Source of the DNA: DATFFO01 sp963772815
GTDB lineage: Bacteria > Actinomycetota > Acidimicrobiia > Spongiisociales > ZC4RG35
Reading direction: 5' to 3'
Length of the DNA stretch: 64,000 nt
NCBI GenBank assembly: GCA_963772815.1
Contig: CAVYYV010000006.1
Span: forward strand, 372,001 to 436,000
The position numbers and the translations under genes are program-made. A model generated the notes under the pieces. That model searched no databases. It had not been told where the DNA came from and worked only from the letters and a program-made list of their open reading frames with translations. This document shows positions 21,301 through 29,521 of this stretch, in pieces. How positions within the stretch are numbered: the stretch's first letter is position 1; every line of letters starts with the position of its first letter.

Positions 21301-21762
21301 CGAGTAGAGCATGCGGTCGGAGGTCTTGTCCTTGGACTCGTCGAAGTAGACGCCGGGTGAGCGCACGAGCTGGGAGACGATGACCCGCTCAGTGCCATTG
21401 ATGATGAAGACACCCTTCTCGGTCATCATGGGGAAGTCGCCCAGGAACACCTGCTGTTCCTTGATTTCACCGGTGGACTTGTTCATGAACCGGGCTGTGA
21501 CGAAGAGGGGCCGGGCGAAATTGGCGTCGCGCTCCTTACACTCCTCGAGGCTCATGGTGGGATCGCCGAAACGGTGATCCGTCAGCTCCAGTGCCAGGGA
21601 GCCGGTGAAATCCTCGATGGGACTGATCTCGTCGAAGATCTCCTTCAGGCCCTCGTCCAGGAACCACTGAAATGACTCGTGCTGGACTGCGAGCAGGTCC
21701 GGCAGGGGCAGGACCTCGGGGATCTTGGCGAACGAAAGACGTGCGGCGACGCGCGAAGCCAA
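18388..21762 (-). CDS. rpoB: DNA-directed RNA polymerase beta subunit
   Basis: 1124 residues, actinobacterial size. The start is TTG (21760-21762), with AGGAGG five bases before it. The rifampicin region is [20 protein letters not shown] followed by [12 protein letters not shown] (~395-425); the residues matching E. coli D516, H526 and S531 are Asp, His and Ser, so the sequence predicts rifampicin sensitivity. Later core motifs ([39 protein letters not shown]) are present. rpoC follows after a 267-bp spacer holding the 54-bp repeats. Confidence 0.98.
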   Translation of the reverse strand: [1124 protein letters not shown]

Positions 21763-21820
21763 TGGAGCCTCCTAAATAACCGACAAGACGGGCATGGCGA
21801 ACGGGATACGCAGAAAGCGC

Positions 21821-21850
21821 ATGCTATCACGCGCGCAATCCATACGGCAA
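21821..21850 (-). promoter_or_regulatory. Candidate rpoB promoter
   Basis: Read on the minus strand: TTGCCG (21850-21845), an 18-base spacer and an extended -10 TGATAGCAT, with TAGCAT at 21826-21821. It lies 59 bp before the rpoB start. Prediction by eye. Confidence 0.4.
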
Positions 21851-21862
21851 ACGACGGCGCCA

Positions 21863-21900
21863 CCCACCCCCGGTGGGGACATCTCCGGCCGAAACCGGAG
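21863..21900. terminator. Paired GC hairpins between the histidine kinase and rpoB
   Basis: CCCACC-CCC-GGTGGG (21863-21877) and CTCCGG-CCGAAA-CCGGAG (21883-21900) lie downstream of the kinase and upstream of the rpoB promoter. Neither has a clear U tract. They may end kinase transcription or act in a leader. Confidence 0.35.
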
Positions 21901-21996
21901 CCACACCGGAGTGCGACACACGCTCAGCGCTTCGGTTACCCCGCCTCAAACGAGGCCCTCAGCTGCGGGCATCCTATCGCACGCCCGCGAAAGCCG

Positions 21997-23704
21997 TCAA
22001 GAGTCTGTGCGGCTCACCGCCCGTTCGTCGGGCACCCTGTGGCTGGAAACCGACTGTGCCCGACCGGGCAAATAGATGGAGAAGCAAGCCCCACCCAGGA
22101 TCTCAGATCGCCGGTAGCGGGCCATACCGGCGTGAGCCCGGGCCAGCATGTCGACGATGGCCAAGCCGACTCCCGAGCCCGGCGTCCCCGCGTCGTAGCG
22201 GTGCGAACCTCGCTCGAAGCGCTCCCATATGACCAACTCGTAGCGCTTCTTGACACCCTCTCCGTCGTCGTGCACCTCCAGATAGAGGTCATTGCCGTCC
22301 CTGTGGGCGGTCACCAGGCGGACGCGGCCCTCCGTAGCGGGCGGCGTTGGTCAGCAGGTTGACCAGGATCTGCTGGATGCGATCGGCGTCGAAGAACCCC
22401 GCCAATCCCGGTTCGATGTTGATGGAGACCCCGGGGCCGGTATCGATGTCGAGTGCGGCGATGGCCGCCTTGACCACCGATTCGACCTCGGCCAGCTCCT
22501 GGTGGAGGGTTATGTCGGGCCGGGACCGGTTGAGCATCACCAGGTCGGACACGATCCGCGCCATGTAGGTGGCCTGGTGGGTGACGATCTCCAGCATCTC
22601 GCTGCGGGCCCGGTCCTCGATGTGCTGGTCGGGATCGGCCAGGATGTCGAGGAATCCGACCATGGCGGTGAGCGGGGTTCGAAGCTCGTGGGAGATCGAG
22701 GAAACGAGGGCCGACCGTTGCTGTTCGACCAGCTCCCGGGTCTCCCGTATGGCGAGGGCCTGGCGCACGATCACTAACGTGACCACCACCACGGCACCCA
22801 CGAACAACTCGACCGTTCCCGCCTCGTGGTTCTCGGAGATCACCCGCACCACGCTGGTCGAGACCAGGACCATGGCTGCGCCGTAGGGCGCCACCATGGC
22901 CCACCACGGTGTGTTGCGCTCGGCGTACTCCCGCTCCCGAGGTCGGCTGTCGAGGATCAAGCCCGCCATCAGAAAGGCGGCGATCGCCAGGAAGAAGAGC
23001 GGATACACGGGATCGGCGCTGGAGAAGGACCCCCCGAGGCCGCGATGGAGATAGAGCAGATCGGCCACGGCCTGTGCCACGAATCCGGCACCGATGAGTA
23101 ACACCCGGGGATCGAAGCGAAGGGTGCTCCGGCGCAGGGTCACTACCACCACGACGATCAATGTGGCCAGATCGACCAGTGGATACGCACTCCCCACCAC
23201 CACCTGGAACGGGCTGGCCTGGCCAACCTTCTCCAGGAGGTCTCTCAGGAGCCAAACCCATCCCACCACGGCCAGCGAGACCGCACCCACCAGGCCGTCG
23301 ATGAAGATGCGGGCACGCCGTATGGGCCCGCCCTGAAGATGGGGCAGGACCCACATCCCGGCCAGATTGGTGACGTAGGCGGCGATGAAGATTAGGTCGA
23401 GGGGCCCGAAGGCGGGGATGTCATAGCCCAGGGCGAAGGCGATGGCAACGGCGGCCACGCCGGAAGCCCCGAGGAAGAAGGCGCTTCCGATCAATGTCCA
23501 GGCAAGTCTCTCCCGGCCATCGAATGCTCTCGATCCCCGCACGTACAGCCAGCTGCCCACCACATAGCCGACGAACATGAGGGGTATTCCCACCACCTCG
23601 CCCAGGCCCGGTTGAGCCCAGGTGGCGAGGCACCCCGCAATGAGAAGGGCGAGTACCACCGCGACGATGGCCCTGGCGCGTGACGAGAATCCCACAACGA
23701 TCAC
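21997..23704 (-). pseudogene. Membrane sensor histidine kinase, orphan, with a frameshift in the ATPase domain
   Basis: The first ~280 residues contain about nine hydrophobic segments. The dimerisation domain has VSSISHELRTPLTAMVG, whose His (~345) is the phosphorylation site. The ATPase domain starts with QILVNLLTNAARYGG, then the frame breaks at a GGG run (22328-22330 on the plus strand). Removing one G restores RVRLVTAHRDG and continues into DDGEGV and GSGVGLAIVDMLARAH, ending at 21997. The whole protein would be ~568 residues. No response regulator is adjacent. The break could be an assembly error; if it is real, the kinase cannot bind ATP properly. Confidence 0.8.
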
Positions 23705-23801
23705 GAGTAGTTGATCGGCGCATCAACCACCCTTATGAAGCGCGATTACGAAACAGCCTCTTTCCCTGCTCCTCCTCGGCCGCGCCGGCCTGGTCGGCTG
23801 A

Positions 23802-25121
23802 TCAGCGCTCGATCGGCTCGCCCGAGGATGGCGAGTCCTGGCTGACCGCCGTGTCGCCGTCCAGGCCCTGCAACTCGTCTAGGTCGATCACCGAGTCCAC
23901 CTCGCCGACCACCTCCCTCAGATGGTGTGCGAGGCGATCGAGCATGCCGACGATCTGATCGTCGGTGTTGCGGAGCGTGTGAGTGAACCGCAGGCCGGCT
24001 TGTCCCACCGGCACCGCCGGGAAGGCGGACACGTTGAGGAAGAACCCATCCACCAGCATCCGCCGGGCAATCTCGAGCACACGATCGAAGTCGCCAACTC
24101 GCACCAGCCAGATAGGCGTGCGGGCCCAAGAGACGACGGGAAGGCGGTGGCGAGCAAGATGGGTTGCCACCAGATCGATCTGCGTGCTGATCCTTCGCCT
24201 CAATTCCTCGTGCTCCCGCGAGAGGTGGATCCTGGCCGATGCCACCGCCGCACCCAGGGTCGGAGGATGTATCGGGCCCGCGAACGTCATCGGACCGCCC
24301 AGGGCGCGAACGGTCCTGGCCCGGTCTGCGTCGCCGAAGAACAGCGCGCCCCCGCCGCTACCGAAGGACTTGGCCAGACCCACCGCCACGACCATGCGAT
24401 CGCTCCAGGGCGCCTCCGACAGAACGTAGCCCCGGCCGTGACGACCCAGCCAGGAAAAGCCGTGTGCGTCGTCGTAATACACGTGAAGGTTCTGGTGCTG
24501 CTCCATGAGGCCCGATATGACCGGCACGGGTGCCAGATCACCGAACATCGAATAGACGCCGTCGGCGATGTACCACACCCGCCGATGCGAAGAGGCCAGC
24601 TGATCGATCGTGCTCTCGAGGGCGCCCTTGTCGTCATGTGGGATGGGATGGATGGAAATCCCCCGACCGGCCAACACCTGGACCGTGAGCTGGAGCGAGG
24701 CGTGCGAATGCGAATCAAGGGCAACCGCGTCGCCGTCGCCCACCAGGGTGGGCAAGACGGAGAGATGACCCAGAGTCGTGGTAGGCGGAAGAACGACGCC
24801 GGCGGCCTCAGTCATCCGCATCATCATCTCTTCCAATTCCTCGTACAGATCTATGGCGGCGTAGGCCTGTGAAGACGAATAGAGGACGCCGAAGCGATCG
24901 ATGGCGGCCCTGGCGCCCTCCTTCAGGCGCTCGTCCACCGGAAGCCCCAGATAAGAACAGCTACCGAAGTTGGCCACCAGGCGTCCGTCGATCTCGAGGC
25001 TGGAGCCATCGCCCACTCCCGAGAGGTGGACGCCGGTAAGACCCACTTCGGCCGATCGGTCGGCGTTGCGGCGAAACAAGCGCATGAGGCGCTCGTGTTG
25101 AGATGCGCTGCCGGCTCGCAT
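23802..25121 (-). CDS. AONS/KBL-type PLP-dependent acyltransferase-like enzyme
   Basis: 439 residues, ATG start with AAGGAG six bases upstream. This is the alpha-oxoamine synthase fold: ANFGSCSYLGLP (~50), DSHSHASLQLT (~140), HVYYDDAHGFSWLG (~225) and the PLP lysine in VAVGLAKSFGSGGGALFFGD (~255). Family members condense an amino acid with an acyl-CoA (BioF, Kbl, HemA, SPT, CqsA). The substrate is not clear and no biotin, threonine or sphingolipid gene lies nearby. The C-terminal ~30 residues are acidic and poorly conserved. Confidence 0.82.
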   Translation of the reverse strand: MRAGSASQHERLMRLFRRNADRSAEVGLTGVHLSGVGDGSSLEIDGRLVANFGSCSYLGLPVDERLKEGARAAIDRFGVLYSSSQAYAAIDLYEELEEMMMRMTEAAGVVLPPTTTLGHLSVLPTLVGDGDAVALDSHSHASLQLTVQVLAGRGISIHPIPHDDKGALESTIDQLASSHRRVWYIADGVYSMFGDLAPVPVISGLMEQHQNLHVYYDDAHGFSWLGRHGRGYVLSEAPWSDRMVVAVGLAKSFGSGGGALFFGDADRARTVRALGGPMTFAGPIHPPTLGAAVASARIHLSREHEELRRRISTQIDLVATHLARHRLPVVSWARTPIWLVRVGDFDRVLEIARRMLVDGFFLNVSAFPAVPVGQAGLRFTHTLRNTDDQIVGMLDRLAHHLREVVGEVDSVIDLDELQGLDGDTAVSQDSPSSGEPIER

Positions 25122-25315
25122 GCCGGTCTCCTTGGCTAGGTGGCTCGGTTACCGACAGGGTCTCTCAGTGAGTCCGCCGCCGGCCCCCCTTCACACCCCA
25201 CACCATGGATCTGAAACAAACCTCGAGAATGCCGTTGCCGTGCACCATAGACCGGAGCACGCCGCGCGACGCCATTCACCGGGTTGTGAACCAGCCCGCA
25301 ATAGCATCCCCGCTC

Positions 25316-27001
25316 ATGTCCCGTCACCGAACCGGCCCTCGCCTGCGGACCGTCCTCATCTCAGCCGGCGCGGCGGCCGCGGTGTTCATCGCGGCGGTGA
25401 TCACCTTCTATCTCATCGACACGTCGGGTGACCCCACGACACTGCGAGGGTTGCGGATCGACACGGTGGAGGCCGGCCACCTGACCCGGGGCCAGCTCGA
25501 TGAGAAACTCGACTCGATCCGCCAAGACATCGAACAGACCCCCGTCCGCATCAACCTCCCCGACCGAACCCACCAGCTTCCCGCCACAGACCTGGGCATC
25601 ACACTGGACACAGAGGACATTGCGTCGCGGGCCATGGAAGCAGGTCGGCTCGGCGGAGCCCTGGACCGTTTCGGCTCCTGGCTGGGATCGTTCACGTCGA
25701 CCACCAGGCTGGGCACCCGGATGAAGTATTCGCCCGCCACCGCCGCCTCCCAGGTGGCCCTATTCGACGATCTCGTGGTAACGCCACCGACAGAGCCCAC
25801 GTTGACGCTGGCCCCGGGACAGGGACTCGAGGTGAGGGCGGGCTCGGCGGGAGTTCAGGTGAACGAAGCCGCCATCGTCGCCCGCCTGGGCCATCAGGTC
25901 GAGGCGGGCGGCCCCTTCGACGTCGACGCCCCCACCGAGCCGCTTCCGCCACGAGTCAGTGACGATCAGGCCGAACAGGTGGCCGACCGTCTCAACGACC
26001 TCACCGCCAACGGGTTGAAGGTCCAGGTGCTCGACGAACAGAAGACCCTCTCTCCCCTGGCTCTCCGGCTCCGCATGGACGTGAAGGCCGGCCCGGACGG
26101 ACCGGAGCCACAGTTCGATCTGGATTCTCTCCAGCGTCTGATCGAAAACACGTTCAGAAGCCTCTCAGAGAACCGCAAGGATCCGCTGTTCCAGGTCGTA
26201 GACGACGAGCCGGTCCTGATCGAACCCGGCGAGCCGCCCATGGAATGCTGTAGTCCCGAGGCGGCACAGCAAGTTGCGGAAGTAGTGCTGGACGGGACCC
26301 AGGGCCCGATAACGATTGCGGCCACACGCAGCACAGACCCACAGGAACTGGCCTGGGCAAACGGCACCGAGATCGTGGAGAAGGTGGCCGAGTTCACCAC
26401 CCACCACCACTGCTGCGAAGGACGCGTGTCCAATATCCATCGTTTCGCCGACATAGTCCGCGGCGCCTATCTCGTGCCGGGAGAGTCGCTCTCGCTCAAC
26501 GAGTACGTCGGCCAGCGCACGCGCGAGAAGGGCTTCGTGCCGGCGGGCACCATTCTCCAGGGACATCTGGTGGCCACGGTGGGCGGAGGTGTTTCCCAAT
26601 TCGCCACGACCATGTTCAACGCTGCCTTCTTTGCCGGCTTCGACTTCCTCGATTATCAGAGCCACTCGATCTACTTCAGCCGGTATCCCTACGGACGGGA
26701 GGCGACCATCTCCTGGCCCGCCCCCGACCTGAAGTTCACCAACACGACTTCCTACCCGGCGCTGATCTGGACCAGCTACGACGACACTTCCATCACGGTG
26801 TCGATCTACTCGACCAAGTCGGTCGAGGTTGAACAGACCCGCCAGGAGGTGACCCGGGCCCGCAAATGCACCCGGGTCGACACCTACCGTCTTCGTGCCT
26901 ATGACGACGGGCACCGCGTGGAGGACTCCGTCTACGCCACCTACCGTCCCAGCGAGGGCCTGGACTGCAACGGCAACCCCACCCCACTTCCCAACGAATA
27001 G
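25316..27001 (+). CDS. VanW family cell-wall protein with peptidoglycan-binding-like domains
   Basis: About 561 residues from the ATG at 25316, just before a basic stretch and a single membrane anchor (VLISAGAAAAVFIAAVITFYLI). Residues ~45-330 resemble the PG_binding_4 repeats found before VanW. The VanW domain is clear at ~370-480: YLVPGESLSLNEYVGQRT, GGGVSQFATTMFNAAFFAG, SRYPYGREATISW. A 50-residue C-terminal tail follows. The family is common in Gram-positive bacteria and is tied to the cell envelope, but no catalytic role is proven. No good ribosome site precedes the chosen start; it may be leaderless. Confidence 0.85.
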   Translation: MSRHRTGPRLRTVLISAGAAAAVFIAAVITFYLIDTSGDPTTLRGLRIDTVEAGHLTRGQLDEKLDSIRQDIEQTPVRINLPDRTHQLPATDLGITLDTEDIASRAMEAGRLGGALDRFGSWLGSFTSTTRLGTRMKYSPATAASQVALFDDLVVTPPTEPTLTLAPGQGLEVRAGSAGVQVNEAAIVARLGHQVEAGGPFDVDAPTEPLPPRVSDDQAEQVADRLNDLTANGLKVQVLDEQKTLSPLALRLRMDVKAGPDGPEPQFDLDSLQRLIENTFRSLSENRKDPLFQVVDDEPVLIEPGEPPMECCSPEAAQQVAEVVLDGTQGPITIAATRSTDPQELAWANGTEIVEKVAEFTTHHHCCEGRVSNIHRFADIVRGAYLVPGESLSLNEYVGQRTREKGFVPAGTILQGHLVATVGGGVSQFATTMFNAAFFAGFDFLDYQSHSIYFSRYPYGREATISWPAPDLKFTNTTSYPALIWTSYDDTSITVSIYSTKSVEVEQTRQEVTRARKCTRVDTYRLRAYDDGHRVEDSVYATYRPSEGLDCNGNPTPLPNE

Positions 27002-27039
27002 CGGCCCGACACCTCGACTCCACCCGGTCCTGCGGCCCG

Positions 27040-27185
27040 CCCCCTACCCCACAGCCTGCGGCCGCGGGGGCCCCTTCCCCCTCTCGTAGGAAACCTGACT
27101 AGACGGGTTCGGCCGGGCCTCCCCCCTACCCCACAGCCTGCGGCCGCGGAGGCCCCTTCCCCCTGCCGCTCCGCTCGTGGGGGAC
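27040..27185. repeat. Two imperfect copies of a C/G-rich repeat, family B
   Basis: CCCCTACCCCACAGCCTGCG and GCCGCGGGGGCCCCTTCCCCC occur at 27041-27081 and again at 27124-27164, the second followed by GTGGGGGACAAAC. The parts CCCCTACCCCAC, GGCCCCTTCCCCCT and GGGGGACAAAC are shared with the rpoB-rpoC spacer repeats. It lies between convergent genes. Confidence 0.75.
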
Positions 27186-27188
27186 AAA

Positions 27189-27668
27189 CTACAAATCTCG
27201 GCGGCGTTTGGAGGTGATGATGCCGGTGTCGAATCCGGCCAGATGCAGGCCTCCGGCGAAACGGGCGTGCTCGATCTTCAAGCAACGATTCTGGACCACT
27301 TCGAGGCCGGCCTCGGCGGCCCGCTGGGCGGCCTGGTCGTTGCGCAAGCCGAGCTGGAACCAGACCACCTTGGCACCGACGGCGATCGCCTCCTCGACTA
27401 CCTGGGGAAGATCCTCGGTTCGTCGGAAGCAATCCACGATGTCCGGCACCTCGGGAAGATCGGCCAGCGATGGATAGCACTCCAGTCCCAGCACGCTCTC
27501 GTAGTTGGGATTGACCGGATACAGACGGAGACCCGTGCGGACGAGGTAAGTCGCCACGAAGTTCGACGAACGGAGCGGATTGGCCGAAACGCCCACCAAC
27601 GCCACTGATTGCGCGGACCGCAGAATACGCAGCCGGTCCTGGGGCGAGGCCTCGATCAGCGTGGTCAT
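27189..27668 (-). CDS. CoA-binding domain protein (YccU-like)
   Basis: 159 residues. A single Rossmann-type CoA-binding domain: VALVGVSANPLRSSNFVATYL (~25), YPVNPNYESVLG (~52), GAKVVWFQLGLRND (~100) and the conserved Cys in VVQNRCLKIEHAR (~130). Family members bind CoA, and their role is poorly known. The start overlaps the metY stop by ATGA, so the two genes are coupled; a link between sulfur amino-acid synthesis and CoA-thiol handling is possible but unproven. Confidence 0.88.
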   Translation of the reverse strand: MTTLIEASPQDRLRILRSAQSVALVGVSANPLRSSNFVATYLVRTGLRLYPVNPNYESVLGLECYPSLADLPEVPDIVDCFRRTEDLPQVVEEAIAVGAKVVWFQLGLRNDQAAQRAAEAGLEVVQNRCLKIEHARFAGGLHLAGFDTGIITSKRRRDL

Positions 27669-28944
27669 CTAGATGCCTCCAGGGCCTGATCCAAGTCGGC
27701 CTCGATGTCCTCGACATCCTCCAGGCCCACCGAGATCCGGATCATGTCGTCACCCACTCCCGCCGCCGCCCGCTCCTCGGTGGGAACCTGCTGGTGCGTG
27801 GTCGAGGCGGGGTGGATCACGAGGGTCTTGGCGTCGCCGATGTTGGCCAGATGGCTGGCGAGGTTCACGTTCTGGATGAACGACACCCCTGCCTCCAGAC
27901 CGCCCTCGATGCCGAAGGTGAACACGGCACCCGGCCCGGCGGGCGTGTAGCGGTCCGCCAGCGCCCGGGTGGGGCTGTTTTCGAAAATCGGGTAGCTCAC
28001 CCATGCCACCCGCGAGTGCTGGGCCAGGAACCGGGCAACCGTGGCGGCGTTTTCGACGTGGCGTTGCATGCGCAGGGGAAGCGTCTCCAGACCGAGCAAA
28101 AGCAGGAAGCTGTTGAAGGGCGAGAGTGCCGGCCCTAGATCGCGCAAGAGCTCGGTCCTCGCCTTGGTCAGGTATGCGAACTCCCTGAAATTCTCCCAGA
28201 AGCGAAGGCCGTGATAAGCGGGGGAAGGCTCGACGATCGTGGGGAATTTCCCATTGTCGAAAGGAAAGCGCCCGCTCTCGACTATGACGCCGGCGATGAC
28301 CACTCCGTGACCGCCGATGAACTTCGTGGCGGAGTGGATCACGATGTCGGCTCCGTGCTCGATCGGGCGACACAGGTATGGAGTGGCGAACGTGTTGTCG
28401 ATCACGAGGGGAATGTCGTGGCGATGAGCCACGTCGGCGAAGGCGGCGATGTCGAGGACGTCTGCCCGGGGATTGCCGATCGTCTCGCCATAGACCAGCT
28501 TGGTCCTCTCCTCGACGGCAGCCTCCACACCATCCAGATCGGCCGGGTCGACGAAAGTGACGTCGATTCCCATCTTGCGGAGCGTGACGTCGAACTGGGT
28601 GTAGGTGCCTCCGTACAGGTTGTTGGCCGCCACGATGTGATCGCCCTGACTACACAGTGTGAGTATCGAGACGATCTGCGCTGCCTGCCCGGAGGCGGTG
28701 GCGAGAGCACCGAGCCCGCCCTCGAGTGAGGCCATCCGCTCCTCGAATGCGGCCGTGGTCGGGTTGCCGATCCGGGTGTAGATGTTGCCATAGGTCTGCA
28801 GGGCGAACAGGTCGGCCGCCTGGCGAGCATCCTCGAAGACGTAGGACGTGGTGGCGTAGATCGGCATGGCCCGCGCCCCGTTTCCGGGTCGGGGCGCTGG
28901 CCGGCGTGGATCGCTCGGGTAGAGAAGCCGAAGCCGTCGCTCAT
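27665..28944 (-). CDS. metY: O-acetylhomoserine aminocarboxypropyltransferase (sulfhydrylase), one-base frameshift near the N-terminus
   Basis: The Cys/Met metabolism PLP family. The main frame carries TYGNIYTRIGNPTTAAFEER, the PLP lysine in IVIHSATKFIGGHG (~200) and the C-terminal THQQVPTEERAAAGVGDDMI, typical of MetY. The natural N-terminus (MSDGFGFSTRAIHAGQRPDPETG) is encoded in another frame from 28944; it joins the main frame if one base is added to the GGGG run at 28876-28879. As read, only an internal ATG at 28867 opens the main frame. The enzyme makes homocysteine from O-acetylhomoserine and sulfide. A CoA-binding gene follows with an ATGA overlap. Confidence 0.88.
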
Positions 28945-28992
28945 GGGTTCCTCACGGTAGACCTGCCGTCACCATGCCTCGCCCAAATGAAG

Positions 28993-29016
28993 AGAGGGCC
29001 CATCGATGGGCCCTCT
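28993..29016 (-). terminator. Terminator after hsp20
   Basis: A perfect palindrome AGAGGGCCCATC/GATGGGCCCTCT, followed on the minus strand by TCATTTGG. It separates hsp20 from metY. Confidence 0.75.
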
Positions 29017-29037
29017 TCTCGCAGGCGGTGTTCGGGG

Positions 29038-29445
29038 TCAGCTCGTGAGCGCTCGCTCTACGTTCCCGACCTCGATCTTGCGGGGTTTGGCGGCCTCGCG
29101 GACCGGAATCCGGATGGTCAGGACGCCGTGGTCATAACCAGCTTCTATGTTCTCGGTGTCCAGCGCCTCGCCCAGGATGAAACGACGGGTGAAGGTGCCG
29201 GTAGGACGCTCCTGCATCACGATCTGGGTGTCCTCACCGACCTCCCACTTGCGCTGGGCCGAAACGGTGAGCGTGTCCTTCTCGACCGTCGTCTCGATGG
29301 CATCGGCATCGACACCGGGTATGTCGAGATGGATGACGAACGCCTCACCATCGCGGTAGGCGTCTGCGGTCAAGAACGAATCGCTGCGCTCCAGGCGCCG
29401 GCTCATGCGGTCGAACTCTGCCAGTGGGTCGAATCGAAGAAGCAT
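29038..29445 (-). CDS. Hsp20/alpha-crystallin family small heat-shock protein
   Basis: 135 residues. The alpha-crystallin domain spans ~35-125: FVIHLDIPGVDADAIETTVE, TLTVSAQRKW, RRFILGEALDTENIEAGYDHGVLTIRIPV, ending with the AAKPRKIEV tail. It is an ATP-independent chaperone that holds unfolded proteins in the cytoplasm. GGAGGT lies just before the ATG and a good sigma-70 promoter stands at 29485-29513. It is flanked by a terminator, so it is monocistronic. Confidence 0.93.
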   Translation of the reverse strand: MLLRFDPLAEFDRMSRRLERSDSFLTADAYRDGEAFVIHLDIPGVDADAIETTVEKDTLTVSAQRKWEVGEDTQIVMQERPTGTFTRRFILGEALDTENIEAGYDHGVLTIRIPVREAAKPRKIEVGNVERALTS

Positions 29446-29484
29446 GTTGATACCTCCTGTGGAATTGTTTCCTCGTTTCTAAGA

Positions 29485-29513
29485 AGCTTACAGCAGGAAA
29501 TCTGATATGTCAA
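29485..29513 (-). promoter_or_regulatory. hsp20 promoter
   Basis: Minus strand TTGACA (29513-29508), a 17-base spacer and TAAGCT (29490-29485), 40 bp before the hsp20 start. TTGAGT lies directly upstream of the -35 element and resembles half of an HspR (HAIR) site, but the second half is missing. Confidence 0.6.
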
Positions 29514-29521
29514 GACTCAAA

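Noticed and set aside
28945..29037. SAM riboswitch before metY
   Set aside because: The space holds only the hsp20 terminator and ~45 other bases; no riboswitch fold is visible.
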